Of a stretch of DNA of 64,000 nt, positions 11,700-22,072 are shown piece after piece. This DNA comes from Ichthyophis bannanicus. Lineage: Eukaryota > Chordata > Amphibia > Gymnophiona > Ichthyophiidae. The stretch lies in NCBI GenBank assembly GCA_033557465.1, contig CM066031.1, forward strand, positions 173,197,043 through 173,261,042. Reading direction: 5' to 3'. Position 1 is the first letter of the stretch; each line of letters begins with the position of its first letter. Both the position numbers and the translations under genes were made by a program. The notes beneath the pieces are model-generated. The model did not search any database. It was not told where the DNA came from and worked only from the letters and a program-made list of their open reading frames with translations.

Positions 11700-11795
11700 G
11701 TAGGGACATGTACTGCAGGATCCACAGCTGGGACCCAAACCTGTGATTCTCTGCTCCAATACACACCAACTGTGTGTAGTGCACCACAATGCTGC
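11700..11795 (-). repeat. tRNA-like module type 2, E2
   Basis: The minus strand has GGTGCACTACACACAG and then GGTTTGGGTCCCAGC, a slightly degenerate B-box. It is collinear with 3362-3440 (E1) and 19670-19755 (E3). Confidence 0.4.
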
Positions 11796-12289
11796 CACAT
11801 AGGCACATTGGTCTGCAAAGCTACCTTACTTCCCATCAGACAGATCTTGCATGTTGCACTTCGCACGATGCGCTGGAACAGGTCATGACCGTGGTCTGCC
11901 TCTGCCCCCTCCTAAAACACCCCCCACCATGCTGACATACGCATGTGGCATCCGTGATGGTGTTGCGCAGTTACAGCCCAGCCATCATGTGGACAGGCGG
12001 ATGCCTAGGGTGCAGGATCTGAGGGCAGAGGCAGAACTGCCACAAATCCCCTCCATCACTGCCTACCACTGTTATATCTCTACAACCTGGGGAAGAGATG
12101 GCTTTGGGGTGTTAGGTCAGAGGTCTAGAGTATATTGCCTGTACTGGAACGGGTAAATGTAGGTTGCTTGTTTCTGCCATCAGAGTGTGGGTAGACTAGG
12201 GGACAAGCACCGTGACCATATTTCAGACTACTGGGTGAAAATATTTTTTCAGTCAATGTGTGATTGACCCTTGCATTTCATTACCGGAG

Positions 12290-12500
12290 GATATAGGACA
12301 GGCTGCTAGTGTAGCTGGGTTTAGGGAAGGTCCTTAAACCATTGTTTGTGAGGACCCCAGATTTGCACTTCATGCCTCATTACAAGCACTGTGGATCATG
12401 TGTATCTTTTGGGCTACCTGCAGGTACCTTTGCCCTAGTTTGGACACTGTTTGACAGGATACTGGGCATGATGGACCTTGGTCAGACACATTCTTGCATA
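12290..12500 (+). repeat. CR1-like 3' segment inside E2
   Basis: GCTAGTGTAGCTGGGTTTAG, TGTATCTTTTGGG and GGATACTGGGCATGATGGAC are CR1 terminal words. The matching segment in E1 (5690-5900) is more diverged, so the capture is older than both copies. Confidence 0.55.
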
Positions 12501-13029
12501 TTTGCAGGTCTTCTATTCGTGTATACAACCTAGGCAACCACCTGGTCTGCCCTGTGCCTCCGCAGCCCCCACTGCATGATCCACATGCACCCTCCTATGC
12601 CACATTTGCACATCCACATAGTGCCCTTTCATACCTGGGCACTATGCTGTTGCTGCAAATAGAGCACTACTATCACTTTCTTGGGCTCACCTATCTGTGC
12701 AGCACATTGCAGACGTTTAAGTAGACTCTCTCAACTCAAACTGCAACCTTACCAATGGGTTTTCACTGGTGGTAGTGTTCCTGGTGTTAAGTTGACAGCG
12801 TTAATGAAGCAGGGCCTTATTCCCACCCAATCCCTGCCCATTGACCCCTACTCTCTATGTTCGCTCCGCTCACTGGGACATTTACTGCTGCTGGTATCGT
12901 TACCTGCATTAAGGTTACATTAGCGAGCGTTAACATTACATTAGTGGGCGTTAATGTCACAAGTCCACCGTTAACGTGCGTTAATGTCACAGATGCTACA
13001 TTAGCACCCTTTAGTAAACATGTCCCAAA

Positions 13030-13230
13030 GTCCCTCATGAAAGACTCTTGGGGAAATTTAAAAGTTATGAGATAGGAGGCAATATACTACTGTGGATCAG
13101 AAATTAGTTAAAAGGTAGGTGAATAGCGGAGTACCCAGGGATCTGTGCTGGGCCCATTGCTTTTTAACATATTTATAAGTGAACTGAAAATGGGAATAAC
13201 AAGTGAAGTGATCAAATTTGCAGTCTTTTA
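13030..13230 (+). mobile_element. CR1 LINE RT fragment, right part
   Basis: This continues the CR1 reading from 8866-9111 across E2: GTCCCTCATGAAAGACTC, then a block encoding a WIRN-like motif and one ending in TGCTGGGCCCATTGC, which corresponds to the QGS-L-GP block of CR1 RT. It is mutated beyond function. Confidence 0.75.
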
Positions 13231-13234
13231 AAAA

Positions 13235-13425
13235 TTAGCGTTACATTGGCCACTCTCCAATCTTCAGATACTACAAATGATTTTAATGATAGTTCACAGA
13301 TTACTAAAAGTAATTTGCAATCTCATATTTCAGTTCTTTCAGCACCCTAGGGTGTATGTCATCTGGTCCAGGTGATTTGCTCCTCTCTTTAGTTAATCAT
13401 TTAGCTGTATTACATTAAGGGGATA
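13235..13425 (-). mobile_element. CR1 LINE fragment in the opposite orientation
   Basis: The sequence around TCTTTCAGCACCCTAGGGTG and TCATCTGGTCCAGGTGATTT is a familiar CR1 block read on the minus strand. It abuts the plus-strand fragment, mirroring the opposite-orientation junction at 8865/8866. Confidence 0.65.
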
Positions 13426-13429
13426 ATGC

Positions 13430-14330
13430 ATGATTTTTGCCTTTTTATGTGTGCAAAAGGGGAAAATCATGTGTTGCATTACTGTAATGCACATTCATTT
13501 GCTACAAAGTGCAATTGCTTAATAGTGTGATGCGAAGCATGCCAGTGCATGGAAAACATCTCATTGTGCGACTTGAATAACACACCTTGCTCTGAACTGT
13601 GCAAGCTGCATCATTCCTGGAAAAATAATGCCAACTTTAGCCAGCTCAAAGCTGGCATTATTTTTCTGCCCAGGAGCATTGGGCCACTAACATGCTGCTC
13701 AATGCTCCCAGGAGTCATCATAAAGAGGTTGCTGCATTTAAAAAGCATGATCTGGTGGCCCCCACAAAACAAAGATACCTCACTTAAAATCCACCAAACC
13801 CCTAAAGAAAACTACCACATGAGTCCTCCTCCACCCACTGGGTTCCCAATTCTTGACTCCCCCACAACCCCTATTGGCCTCCCCAGGTCTACCAGATGGA
13901 ATCCATGTTATCTAAGGCAGCCAAGCAGGAGAGATCCCCTCTCACCCCTGCCTGGATCAGTGCCTGGTTCAAAATGAGGCCCACATCCCTAAGTGGCAAT
14001 CTTTCAGTATTGCCACCAAGGGTCAGACTGCCATTTACTGTATACGACAGGAGTGAGAGGTAATCACTCCTGTCTGGCTCCCCAGATCAGTTTGGATTCC
14101 ATCTAGTAGGGCCTGGGTGGCCTATTGGGAATCTGCCGGGGGGGGGGGGGCTTGTCATTTGTTTTAGGGGGTGGGTGGTCAGGCATATGTTTCGGAGTGG
14201 GGGTGGGGTGAGGAAGAGCAGCTGGAAAGCAAGCTGCTCCTTGCAGTGCTGGCACAAGGGTACTACTGAATGTCTCATGGCTCCCTAGGACCCCTCTAAA
14301 GCCTCCTTAATATTGCCCCTTTCCTAGGAT
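13430..14330. repeat. Foldback repeat region, no gene
   Basis: A short hairpin (AAAAATAATGCCA with TGGCATTATTTTT) lies at 13620-13670. Larger imperfect arms pair 13855-13905 (CTATTGGCCTCCCCAGG, AGATGGAATCCA) with 14090-14150. An open frame at 13549-13977 has no recognisable domain and crosses the foldback, so it is not called as a gene. Confidence 0.45.
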
Positions 14331-14430
14331 GAAAGTCACATGCTCAAGTCACAATGACATAGTTTGTGTGTACTGATTTTTGTATTTCTATTTCCCTGAT
14401 AGTAATTACTTTTCCTAATGTGTTTCCCAT

Positions 14431-14435
14431 TTTAG
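14431..14435 (+). promoter_or_regulatory. Candidate 3' splice site before the coding exon
   Basis: A pyrimidine-rich stretch (TGTGTTTCCCATTTTAG) ends 75 bases before the start codon at 14510. It suggests that the coding exon is preceded by an untranslated first exon further upstream, which I could not locate. Confidence 0.4.
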
Positions 14436-14509
14436 AGCAGAGAACCAACACATCTCTTTAGAGAAGAAATAGTAACGTGCATTTTTTCAGCGCTTAGCAA
14501 CTGATCACT

Positions 14510-15532
14510 ATGAGCACCACCTCAACCAAGAACAAGATTATCGTCTATGAGAAACCTGATTTCAAGGGGATGAAGAAGGAGTTTACATCTGATGTTAAAG
14601 ATCTGAGGGATTGTTCTTTTGATGACTTCATTTCCTCAGTGATAGTCATTGGGCAGCCATGGATTGCCTATCAGAATGCAAATTTTGAAGGATGGCTGCG
14701 AGAGTATGAAGAAGGTGAATATCCAAATATTGAAATCCACGACCAAATATCTTCCCTGCGGCTGATCACTGTTGATCTGAAAAACCCTAAGATAACACTA
14801 TATGAGAACCAACAATACCTAGGTAAAAGTCAAACATTTACAGAGGAGAACAACCTGACATATGGATATATGAGTGATATGGCCTCTTCTCATATTGTTG
14901 AGGGAGGTGCCTGGATCCTGTATGAGCATCAAAACAGGCTAGGATGGCGAATACTGGCTTGTTCTGGAGAAAAGCTTGACGATTATAGCAAAATTAAATT
15001 TCATGATGTAGTTTCCCATCTCCGACCTCTGAAGGCTGGACGTTCCACTGTGACAACCAAGGTGCTTTGGGATAAGATGAAGAAGGAAGATGAGATTTGC
15101 TCTATGGTTGAAGAGCTTATAGGGGTGAACAAAACGGATACCGATCAGGAGTTCAGCAGCACTCATTCTAAAGAGTATGAGTCATCTTCCACTATTAGTT
15201 TCTTTTTTAGCAACACCAGCACCATTGAAGTTGGGATAGCCGTTGAAATACCGCTAGGTGCAATTGTAAGCACCACGGTTTCAAATTCTGTCACTGTTGA
15301 AAAGGGGAAATCAGAGACAACCACCACAAGAGGTTCAGTGGCACTCACCGTGCCAACCAAGATCCCACCCCACACCAAGATGACGGTTAGAGTGATAAAG
15401 AAGGAGTGCACCATCATCGTGCCCGTGGAGCTCACTGTTGAGCAGAATGAAAAGACGACAACTGAATATGGAGAACTGAGGTGTGAGACGGGAAACAACA
15501 TCTATGCTGAATATGAATCACAAGATATTTAA
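14510..15532 (+). CDS. Beta/gamma-crystallin plus aerolysin-like protein (EP37/beta-gamma-CAT type)
   Basis: A 340-residue protein encoded in one uninterrupted exon. The N-terminal half has four Greek-key signatures of the beta/gamma-crystallin fold at about residues 12-20 (VYEKPDFKG), 53-61 (AYQNANFEG), 97-105 (LYENQQYLG) and 138-145. The C-terminal half (about 183-340) is rich in Ser, Thr and Val with alternating polarity, like the aerolysin pore-forming fold; residues about 241-265 could be the membrane-inserting hairpin. There is no signal peptide or hydrophobic helix. Known amphibian relatives are newt epidermal proteins EP37 and the alpha subunit of the toad beta-gamma-CAT complex, which work in skin, in endolysosomes and in pore formation with a trefoil-factor partner. 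The function here is inferred from domain order only. The frame is intact, flanked by repeats on both sides, and no polyadenylation signal was identified with confidence. Confidence 0.85.
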   Translation: MSTTSTKNKIIVYEKPDFKGMKKEFTSDVKDLRDCSFDDFISSVIVIGQPWIAYQNANFEGWLREYEEGEYPNIEIHDQISSLRLITVDLKNPKITLYENQQYLGKSQTFTEENNLTYGYMSDMASSHIVEGGAWILYEHQNRLGWRILACSGEKLDDYSKIKFHDVVSHLRPLKAGRSTVTTKVLWDKMKKEDEICSMVEELIGVNKTDTDQEFSSTHSKEYESSSTISFFFSNTSTIEVGIAVEIPLGAIVSTTVSNSVTVEKGKSETTTTRGSVALTVPTKIPPHTKMTVRVIKKECTIIVPVELTVEQNEKTTTEYGELRCETGNNIYAEYESQDI

Positions 15533-15734
15533 GCTATGCCAGAAAGTGCAGTTCACCCTTCATTGAGCTTTATAGAAAATATTGTACACCAAACTGGCAA
15601 GAGATTTCAACAAATTGTTTGTATCTCTCTTACAGGATAATGGGTAGAATAGGACAAAAGTAGAATCCAAAATTTGTCAAAGCTATAATGTCTGTCTTAT
15701 TGTTTTCCAAATATTCTTATTAGCTATAATGTAG
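15533..15734 (+). other. Presumed 3' untranslated region
   Basis: AT-rich DNA directly after the stop codon, before a CR1 tail begins. No canonical AATAAA was found, so the transcript end may lie within or beyond the CR1 fragment. Confidence 0.3.
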
Positions 15735-15990
15735 TAAAAGCTGTTAGTGTAGCTGGGTTTAAAAAAGGTTTGGACAAGTTCCTGGAGGAAAGGTCCATAA
15801 ACCATTATTAAATAGGGACCCAGGATATCTCTGCTTGACCCAATACAAGCATTGTGGAACCTGTGTCTTTTGGGGAAACTGCTAGGTATGTATGACCTAG
15901 ATTGGCCACTGTTGGAAACAGGATACTGGGCTTGATGGACCTTGGTCTGACCCAGTATGGCATATCTTATGTCCTTATGTTCTTATTAAT
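15735..15990 (+). mobile_element. CR1 LINE 3' end
   Basis: The best preserved CR1 tail in the window: TAGTGTAGCTGGGTTTAAAA, TCCTGGAGGAAAGGTCC, GATTGGCCACTGTTGGAAAC, TGACCCAGTATGGC, then an ATGTCCTTATGTTCTTA-type terminal repeat. It is severely 5'-truncated. Confidence 0.85.
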
Positions 15991-16034
15991 CCATTATTGC
16001 ATATTTACAGTATTCAAAGGGTTTAGTTATCTAA

Positions 16035-17126
16035 GGGGCATGCTTACTAAAGCACAGTAACTGGAAGCGCGGGGTCTAAAAGGCTGCCACACTGAAAACA
16101 CTACATTACTGGTGTAATGTGCAAAAAAAGCAAGGTAAAATAAATGATCCTGACTGCCACAAAAAAAACAGAACTATTAGCACAGGACTCTACTCACTGG
16201 GATAGGAAGCCCACATACACCTACAAGGCAATGGTAGGCTGGAATGTGTGCTGTGCAGATCTACATATGTACTGGCAAGATGTGAAACGGCAACTGATGG
16301 GATGAGCTGGGGAGGGATTGGTAGATAGGGTAGGTGCTCTGTGACTCTTCCAAAGCGAGCCACGTATTCATGGTTGGAGACAGATGAGCACAGTTGGGGG
16401 TGGAGCATGCAAATGAGGTATTACAATTATTGGCAAAATGTTAGTCTGGCACCGAAATGTTCAGTCTGACCGAGAGCTAGGTTGTCAGGCACCCTGGGTG
16501 CTAAAGGTGAGAGGTTCACATGCTCTGGAGACTGCAGACTTGCTATTGCTGTGATGCTTTGGTTACCAGAATGAGGCTTTCTGCATATGGCAATGTGTCA
16601 TTTGTGCCTTATCTCTCATGGCCACAGTTTAATCTCTATCTATGAGTTTGCAGCCCTAATTTGAATGCCTCACTCCCTTGAAGTTTGGCAATATCGTGGG
16701 GTGCACGTATTCCCCAGTCTTCAATTTGTATCCTTCACTGGTCACTTGCACTGTGCTCTGTTGGTGGGGTGTTATGCTCCTGTCTGGGGGGGGGGGGGTG
16801 GAGGCACATTGTTGCCGACATGCAAGTGCAGGGTCCTTGTAGTGTGTGCTTTCACAGTATACATGCACATTTGACGCACTCTTATTACTACCGCACAGAG
16901 TGATGCCCCTAGCATGGCATTACTTCTCTGCTGCGGCCTTACCACCTACTCATACCACGACTGCACCACCCCTGCTATGGTGGGTGGTGTTAAGTGCATC
17001 CACATTAAGCTTGTTTGCTGTCAGTGGACATTAGGGTCCAAATCAGTACATGTCCTCAACAGATAGCGCACAACTGCATTGTTTTCTTCCCTGCAAAATC
17101 TTAGCGCAGCTTAGTAAACATGCCCC
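16035..17126. mobile_element. E4: short E-type element
   Basis: The ends are GGGGCATGCTTACTAAAGC and GCTTAGTAAACATGCCCC. The inverted match extends outwards to TCTAA/TTAGA. The 1.09-kb interior does not visibly share the tRNA-like modules of E1-E3 and has no transposase, so it looks like a MITE using related ends. A G-run lies at 16789-16799. Confidence 0.55.
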
Positions 17127-17641
17127 TTAGATCTTTTCAGGTGCCTCAAAGAAACACAGAAACACAACAAACCAAATGCACACTAATAAATGCAGATCCC
17201 TATGTGCCGAAATTTGACTCAAATTCTGGGCAGATCTAGGGGAAGAAAGTAAGGCAGATGGAGGAAAGGCAGTGTTTCATCTTGTGTATTTCACACTTGT
17301 CTTATAAAGTCAAGTCTTTATAAAACAGGGGCCAGTTAAGTTAGGTGCTTAGGCATTTTTATTAAAAACTGGCCCCCAATCTGTGTTTAACAAATCATTC
17401 CTAATGGGGTTGGTACTTTGCTAGGGATTTACATTCTTTACATTCTTTTCATTATTTCATTTTGTTTCTGATTTCTTTTTCATGTATTTTGTTTTGTTGT
17501 AACAAGTACTTTATTTTGGGATTTCTCTACATTATTAGTGCACACTATTCTTAAATGGCACCTGGCTTTTCAGAATAGCATGTGCTACAGATGACACCAA
17601 AAAACAATTTTTTAAAAATCTTTCTATTTTGTAAACAATAT
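17127..17641. other. AT-rich intergenic DNA
   Basis: No gene or recognised element. A small inverted pair (AAAACAGGGGCCAGTTAAG, 17322, with AAAACTGGCCCC, 17365) suggests another short foldback. Confidence 0.4.
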
Positions 17642-18029
17642 GGGGTATGTTTACTAAATTGCGGCAATGTCATTCGCGTTAGGTTCTGCGGTAAAGGTAC
17701 AGATGCACATATAAAGGTGTGAGCGGGGCATCATTATGGCAAGCATGGCAGGTAACATGCATTATAAAGCACGTTACAAGGCACGTTATAAGGTACCTTA
17801 TCAGGCACCTTATTAGGCACAGTACAAGGCACATGCTTTAACGTGCCTTGTACTGTGCCCAATAAGGTGCCTTGTAAAGTGCCTTGTAATGTGCCTAAGG
17901 GAGCCTTATAACGCTTTATAAGGATAGCTGGCAACTGTGGTGAGGGTACTATGGGCTGACAGCATGGATCTGCAAAGATATGACTGTCACAGGCAAGCAA
18001 AATATCTGCCTTGGACAGGAGGGGGCAAT

Positions 18030-18100
18030 AAGGAATTGAACCCATGACCTCCACCTAGAATGTCAGTGTACTAACCAGTAGGCTATACCTCTATGGCCTG
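18030..18100 (-). repeat. tRNA-like module type 1, E3
   Basis: The minus strand reads TAGCCTACTGGTTAGTACAC and then GGGTTCAATTCC, the best B-box of the four type 1 copies. Confidence 0.45.
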
Positions 18101-19669
18101 TTGCACAACAATGGCTGGGTACAGAAGGACTGCAGGTCACTGCACAAACCATCTGCTCTGTGTGCCAAGATAGGGTAACCCCACCAGCACCCATGATGCA
18201 TTGCACATGCAGAACAGCAGCCTACAGCTGACCACCAAATGGGGTCTGCACCTCGCTGGCATTGCAGCATGGTAAGACAGACTGACAGTGCATGATACTG
18301 GCACAGAGTAGCTACAGACCATGCCATTGTGCAGGCTCCATGTTCACCCTGAGGGATAGGATGGGCGCCCAGCACTAGGTCCACAGTACATATGGTACTA
18401 GAGATAGGTCCTGCTGCACATCCCCAGCACTGCTAGTGTGTGGCAAATGTTCCCAGCAGTGCAACTGAAGGTACATCTGTTCCAGCTGTGTTCTGAAGTC
18501 ACATGTGGCCCTGTGGGACCTGGCACCACCTAGATTAGTGTGTACCTGGTGTTACAGTCTGGCTGCCATGGGTACCTGTTATCAGGGCAGTGGGGTGTCT
18601 AGGTTTGCATGAGGGCGATGCAGCACTGCCACTATGGGTCTAAGTGGTATGTGCTATATACTCCAAGGGGCCTCAATCACCCCTTTTGATGAGGGTGTGG
18701 TGGGACAGGTGCTTGCACCCTACAGAATGGCTGCAGTACCAGCAACCACAGTCTTGCTGGCGGATGACAGCCCTCCAGGGCTGCTGGGCCAGTGCCATAC
18801 CTGTGACTATTGCAGACCAGCAGTGATGCTTGGGGTAGGCAGGGGAAGGCTCAACTGCCCCACGCCATGGTCTGCTTTCATCAACAGATAGCACAGTCAG
18901 ACTGCACCTGCAGCATCCTACCAGATGTTTCCACCATGCACAGGCGAACTGCAGACAGCCCACTAAACAGTCCATAGTGCATGCTCACAGGGGAACCCTG
19001 TGCACCCAGAGGTGGGATGCTCAGCACAGACACCAAGCAGGTATCTCCGTGATTGGGCCCCAGAACCTGGAACACACAGGTATCACTGGAAACAAATAAT
19101 GTGTGGAACTATGTGGGAACATAGACATGCCATGGTCACTGCTCAGACCCCCCCCCCCCCTCCAGTGTGACATGCCTTGGCCACCCTGTCCATGCAGGTG
19201 GTGGTCGAGCACTACAGTGTCCCAGCCATTGCCCTCCACCCTCTGCAGATGCATCCTGGCCAATCCGCCCTGTCTGGGCCATACCCACAATACTTTGCTC
19301 CTCATTATGCCCATTTGCAGGCTAACGCTGGAAGCAGTGTGAGCAATGTGGGCTCAGTGAGGTGTTGGCAGACACAAAACAATGGAGAGACATATGCACA
19401 CTCCAACACCTATCTCAGCATTGTGCAGAGATGGAGGTGGTTGACAACCCTACCCGTTCACCGGTCCTGGTCACAGCGCCGACATTGCTAATCTGTGCAG
19501 GGGGTAGTAGTAGTGCTCTGGTGATAAGTGCAGCTCTGCGCTGGGGCCAACAGCCTGAAACTCCATGAAGCTGTGGATAGTGGAGCCCTTGTAAGAGGTT
19601 TGCATTGAGGTTTGCCCATGTTGTTGTTGTGGCTGCAGTGTGGGCTAAAACTATGGGGAGATGCTCTGC

Positions 19670-19755
19670 AGGATCCACAGATGGGACCTGAACCTCTAAC
19701 CTTCTGCTCTTGGACATGCTGGCTGAGTGTACTGCACCACACTGTTGCCACGGCA
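19670..19755 (-). repeat. tRNA-like module type 2, E3
   Basis: The minus strand reads GTGTGGTGCAGTACAC and then GAGGTTCAGGTCCCATC. It is collinear with the E1 and E2 copies. Confidence 0.45.
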
Positions 19756-19969
19756 GCATAGTGGTCCCTGGGGCTACCCTTATGTTCCTTGGTCAGACCT
19801 CTTCTGTTGCACTGCACACCACGTACTGGTACAGGGCATGGCCTAGGTCCACTGCAGGTGGGTGCCACTGCTCCCTCCAGCACAATCACCCACCCCCCCC
19901 TTAACGGCACATAACATGTCTTAACATAGCTGCTGCTACATTAACGCAGTTTAGTAAACATGCCCCTAT

Positions 19970-21033
19970 GGGGGACGAAGCAGATAGGAGATATTAGCCG
20001 TGCTTATAGACTGTAGTAGGGAGAGGGTGGGGATAGTTTTCTATTGGATGATTGAGATAGCTTCTGTAAGGCAATAGATTTTGTATCTAATACTGATTTT
20101 ACAAACAATTCCAGAAATCTGTGATTATTTTGTTGTTTTTGATATACCCTGAATCAACAACCAATAAAGGCATTGAAGCAAAGTCTTGAGTCATACATTT
20201 AAGGACATTACCAACACTGATGCATCGTACATAAGTACATTTTATCCATGGTCTTTGCTCTCATTTTCTAAGTGAAAGGATTCTGAATGTTAAGTGCGAG
20301 GGTGGCTGGTTCAGAGGATGGTGGTTTTATCTAAAATCCACTGAAAATGGAAATCTAAATTATACACCTAAGGCCTCTATAATCAGAGGAATAATCGGGC
20401 AGCAGCACAATATCACTGCTGTCTGGTTACCCTGGCTGCTGCCCCTGTAGCGCCCCGATGCTAACTGGTTAGCACTGGGACATAGAGCAGCAGGTGTTGC
20501 AGAGATTCAGCGGCATTAACCATATTAGTGCCGCTGCATATCCCATTCACCACGATTAGTGTGGTTAGCTCAGGCCCATAGTGTCCATAATCTTCTCCTT
20601 TTTGAAGAGCTTTTTGGCTCTTCCTAGCACAAATTTCTTATTAATACCAGGATTCCGACATTCAGCAACAGCAGCTAGGCGCAATTACAATGGCTAGCCG
20701 CCGGCGCAGAACATTAAACGTGAACATTATGCGGCCCCAGCATTGAATTTACAGGGTCGCTGCACAGCCGCAGACACCACAGAAGCTCACTGGGCAGTGG
20801 CAATATTGAGGTGCTGCATGGTTAGCTTTCATGGGTAAAGATAGGCTAGCTTTTGCTGTGCCTATGTTTAGCCGTAGGTTGCTAACCAGGAAGCGGTGCA
20901 ATATCACTGCTGTCTGGTTAGCAAAGAGTACTGCCTCTGCTCCACCCCGTAACGCCCACCACAAGCCCTGATGCCTCACAGTTAGCATGTAGCAGCAGTA
21001 ATCAGGGATATTCAGTGCCACTAACTGTGGTAG
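19970..21033. repeat. Repeat-like intergenic DNA, host of ERV1
   Basis: No gene. A segment around AATATCACTGCTGTCTGGTT occurs twice (20409 and 20901), and blocks such as TTCAGCGGCATTAACCATAT (20510) and TTCAGTGCCACTAACTGTGG (21011) are related, which suggests a duplicated element of about 490-bp spacing. ERV1 interrupts it at 21034; the sequence appears to resume at 27312. Confidence 0.45.
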
Positions 21034-21509
21034 TGTAGCAGCGAAGTGCATGCAATGAATAAAACCAGGAGTCAATTACAGGGTCCAAGCCAATTTATTG
21101 TGCACAGGCTCAGACAGGAGTGCATCCAAAAGAGACTGAGCAATGGAGTCCAGGAGCAAATTCCTTATATACATTTTTACAGTTTGATACAGGCAAACTT
21201 TTTATTAGTCCCAATGCCCCTTGCACCTATCCAATTGGGGACCCTCTCTGGGCCTAGCTCCCTGTTCCCCCTTCTCAGGCGACTCTAACAAAGGCATAGT
21301 CTTAGGCATAGATACATTTCTACTTCAAGGACATTTCTAGCTCAGAGAATGCAAGACCATTTATATCATCAGCATAAAGGAATTATACAAACTTTTCAAA
21401 AGCAGTTTAAAGCAGTTTAAGGCAGTTTCTCAAACTATGGTTCTTCTCAGCACTACTCCCAAGTGGGGGTTAGGATCTAGATCTAGTTTACAGGCCATAG
21501 CCTACCACA
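21034..21509 (-). repeat. ERV1 3' LTR
   Basis: TG...CA termini. It is about 96 percent similar by eye to 26832-27307 and to the ERV2 LTR at 28589-29065. It is immediately preceded in the minus-strand sense by the polypurine tract at 21510-21520. Confidence 0.9.
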
Positions 21510-21520
21510 TTCCCCCCTTT
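21510..21520 (-). other. ERV1 polypurine tract
   Basis: The minus strand reads AAAGGGGGGAA directly before the TGTGGTAGGC start of the LTR, the usual plus-strand primer position. The same sequence precedes the ERV2 LTR at 29066. Confidence 0.8.
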
Positions 21521-22072
21521 GATTATTCTCACCCCTAGTAAAAGAGGGTGAGAATGAAATCACAAAACATTTCTTAAAATGAGGCTTCTTCGAAGGGTAT
21601 AGCTCGATACTTCCACATGGCCAGCACCCTGACTGCTGTTTTCCGTTCGACTGTACTGTTAATGACTGAAGTTGCCATACGGAAACAAAGGGGCAGAAAA
21701 CATGGAAGGAGTAAACACACAGTTATCATGACTAGAACTGCAAGCATAATAGTCTTTAATCCCCCTAACCCTGAAAACACAGTTCCAAACCATCCATTTA
21801 GCTCCAGTCCATCCCAAGTCTGAACTGGTACATGTGCTTGCCTACGCATATGGTCAGCTATTTCCTCAACAACCTGACCCTGATCATCAATCTGCAAACA
21901 GCAGTTAGTAAGATTAAACTTTCCGCATACCCCACCTTCAGATGCTAACAAATAATCAAATGCTAATCGGTTCTGGTAAATAGTAGTGCGCATCTGAGTA
22001 CTTTGTTTTGCCAAGAGGGTTAGTGCCTTACTCGTCTCATTAGTTATAATTTCTACAACTGCTTGTAAGCAT

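Larger units (their letters stand above)
9115..13026. mobile_element. E2: E-family element inserted in CR1
   Basis: The ends are GGGCATGTTTACTAAAGGGCG and TTTAGTAAACATGTCCC. The flanks carry AAA on both sides and resume the same CR1 reading, so the insertion is clean with a probable 3-bp duplication. The interior parallels E1 and E3: a subterminal repeat array (9430-9740), tRNA-like module 1 (10305-10375), tRNA-like module 2 (11700-11795), a CR1-like 3' segment (12290-12500) and a right terminal block of GCGTTAA-type words (12890-13015). No credible transposase ORF was found, so it is presumed non-autonomous. Confidence 0.65.
17642..19966. mobile_element. E3: E-family element with TAT duplication
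   Basis: The left end is GGGGTATGTTTACTAAATTGC and the right end GCAGTTTAGTAAACATGCCCC, flanked on both sides by TAT, a probable 3-bp target duplication. The order of parts is the same as in the left arm of E1: subterminal palindromic array (17755-17910), tRNA-like module 1 (18030-18100) and tRNA-like module 2 (19670-19755). It lacks the central nested insertions of E1, so it is the simplest full example of the family here (2.3 kb). Confidence 0.65.

Noticed and set aside
13549..13977. 142-codon open frame as a host gene
   Set aside because: It runs across a foldback repeat, has no known domain and no splice or promoter context.
14939..15501. Antisense open frames within the crystallin-aerolysin gene
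   Set aside because: Shadows of the coding strand with no domain of their own.
16656..17034. Small open frames in E4
   Set aside because: Short, overlapping and inside a MITE-like element; no domain.
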